Assembly (NCBI GenBank): GCA_030642005.1
Contig: DAOWOP010000165.1
Span: forward strand, 1-5,972
Direction of reading: 5' to 3'
Length of the DNA stretch: 5,972 nt
DNA from: Planctomycetales bacterium
GTDB taxonomy: Bacteria > Planctomycetota > Phycisphaerae > SM23-33
Made by a program: the position numbers and the translations under genes. Shown here in pieces: positions 5,551 to 5,972 of the stretch (position 1 is the stretch's first letter; every line of letters begins with the position of its first letter). The notes under the pieces were generated by a model. It was not told the DNA's origin, made no database searches, and was given only the letters and a program-made list of their open reading frames with translations.

Positions 5551-5710
5551 TACAACGATCGTCAGCCGGTGCCTTTCAAGTTGAACCCGTAACCCCCACA
5601 CCCCTGGGGCCCCAAGGCGGGGGACCATGGGTCCGTCCGTAATCAATCTCACAGCCTGCCTGCCGACGTGTCCGGCGAAGTCTTGACGAAGGCGGGTATT
5701 CCAGTCTGTA
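5551..5710. other. Non-coding region after parB, GC-rich with imperfect hairpins
   Basis: No gene is visible. A GC-rich patch (5591-5634) contains ccccc (5593-5597), which can pair with ggggg (5619-5623), the palindrome GGGGCCCC (5606-5613), and GGACC-ATG-GGTCC (5622-5634). A further imperfect stem pairs 5655-5660 with 5691-5696. None is followed by a T-run, so no intrinsic terminator can be claimed for parB, although the structures may still slow polymerase or block 3' decay. Confidence 0.4.
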
Positions 5711-5740
5711 CCGGAAAGAAACGGAAAGATTGGGAAAGTT
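5711..5740 (+). repeat. Three-copy 10-bp tandem repeat
   Basis: Three consecutive decamers read ccggaaagaa, acggaaagat, tgggaaagtt, sharing a GGAAAG core at 10-bp spacing, about one helical turn. Directly after them, caaatcca and caaatcct (5744-5759) form an octamer pair whose caaatc core recurs in the larger octamer array downstream. Confidence 0.6.
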
Positions 5741-5805
5741 TTTCAAATCCACAAATCCTTGACGGACAAACAGTTACGCATTTTACCCCCGGGAATCCGT
5801 TGACT

Positions 5806-5885
5806 GGTTGATTGGTAAATCAGTGAATCGGTAAATCGGTAAATCGGTAAATCGGTGAATCAGTGAATCAGTAGATCGGCAAATC
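5806..5885 (+). repeat. 8-bp tandem array, nine good units plus one degenerate
   Basis: Nine octamers from 5814 to 5885 follow the pattern RGYRRATC: ggtaaatc (four copies), agtgaatc (two), ggtgaatc, agtagatc, ggcaaatc. A degenerate unit (ggttgatt) precedes them at 5806-5813. Three identical ggtaaatc units in a row at the centre suggest recent expansion there, with older diverged units at the edges. Confidence 0.9.
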
Positions 5886-5934
5886 AGTTCCGAGTTCCAA
5901 GTTCCAAGTTCGGAGTTCGGAGTTCAGGGTTCTG
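5886..5934 (+). repeat. Seven-copy 7-bp tandem array abutting the octamer array
   Basis: Seven heptamers follow without a gap: agttccg, agttcca twice, agttcgg twice, agttcag, ggttctg. The period changes from 8 to 7 exactly at 5886, where the shared letters 'agt' begin both a final octamer-like start and the first heptamer. Confidence 0.9.
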
Positions 5935-5942
5935 TTTTTCTA

Positions 5943-5972
5943 GTCCCTGGTCCCTGTCTTTCCGTTTTTTTC
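5943..5972 (+). repeat. Start of another heptamer block, cut by the window edge
   Basis: gtccctg occurs twice in tandem (5943-5956), followed by a T-rich stretch with tttccgttttt (5959-5969). The same 11-mer occurs at 1604-1614 beside heptamers whose reverse complements resemble gtccctg. This looks like a second, partial copy of the argC-argJ spacer element. The rest lies outside the window. Confidence 0.55.

Noticed and set aside
5591..5634. Intrinsic terminator after parB
   Set aside because: GC-rich pairing exists but the stem is imperfect and no T-run follows.
5806..5934. CRISPR array
   Set aside because: Units of 7-8 bp are contiguous with no unique spacers, so this is a simple tandem array.

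Overview
The window looks like bacterial chromosome. It carries compact housekeeping genes of fairly high GC separated by AT-richer intergenic regions that are full of short tandem repeats. The strongest genes are argC, argJ, gpsA and parB, all on the plus strand. A truncated four-helix-bundle (23S rRNA intervening-sequence type) gene and the intergenic arrays with 7-10 bp periods fit an environmental Planctomycetota-like lineage (for example Phycisphaerae). That assignment is a tentative impression from gene style and repeats; no marker gene proves it.

Layout. Positions 1-45 hold the first 15 codons of a minus-strand gene whose ribosome binding site and start codon lie inside a long imperfect hairpin (41-105). 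Next comes an IVP-family gene lacking its first helix (128-394), then a 7-bp tandem array (454-505) ending just before the argC Shine-Dalgarno. argC (524-1552) and argJ (1720-2922) form an arginine-biosynthesis pair. Their 167-bp spacer holds two facing heptamer arrays that fold into a hairpin, plus a second small hairpin. After a 95-bp spacer with two mutually exclusive hairpins comes gpsA (3018-4028).

The 544-bp region between gpsA and parB contains an element of about 187 bp flanked by inverted degenerate 9-bp repeats. It also holds a perfect 16-bp parS palindrome (4301-4316) set between 8-bp inverted repeats, a terminator-like hairpin facing the minus strand, and a second, degenerate parS (4517-4532) just ahead of parB. 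parB (4573-5550) encodes a canonical chromosomal ParB/Spo0J CTPase with its ParA-contact peptide, but no parA lies in the window. The last 420 bp have no gene and consist largely of 10-, 8- and 7-bp tandem arrays that follow one another.

Function. ArgC and ArgJ catalyse steps of the acetylated ornithine/arginine pathway. GpsA makes sn-glycerol-3-phosphate for phospholipids. ParB with its adjacent parS sites should act in chromosome segregation, and parS in its own leader suggests local binding or autoregulation. No wholly new system is evident. The most interesting material is the parS-parB leader architecture and the cluster of distinct short-period intergenic arrays.
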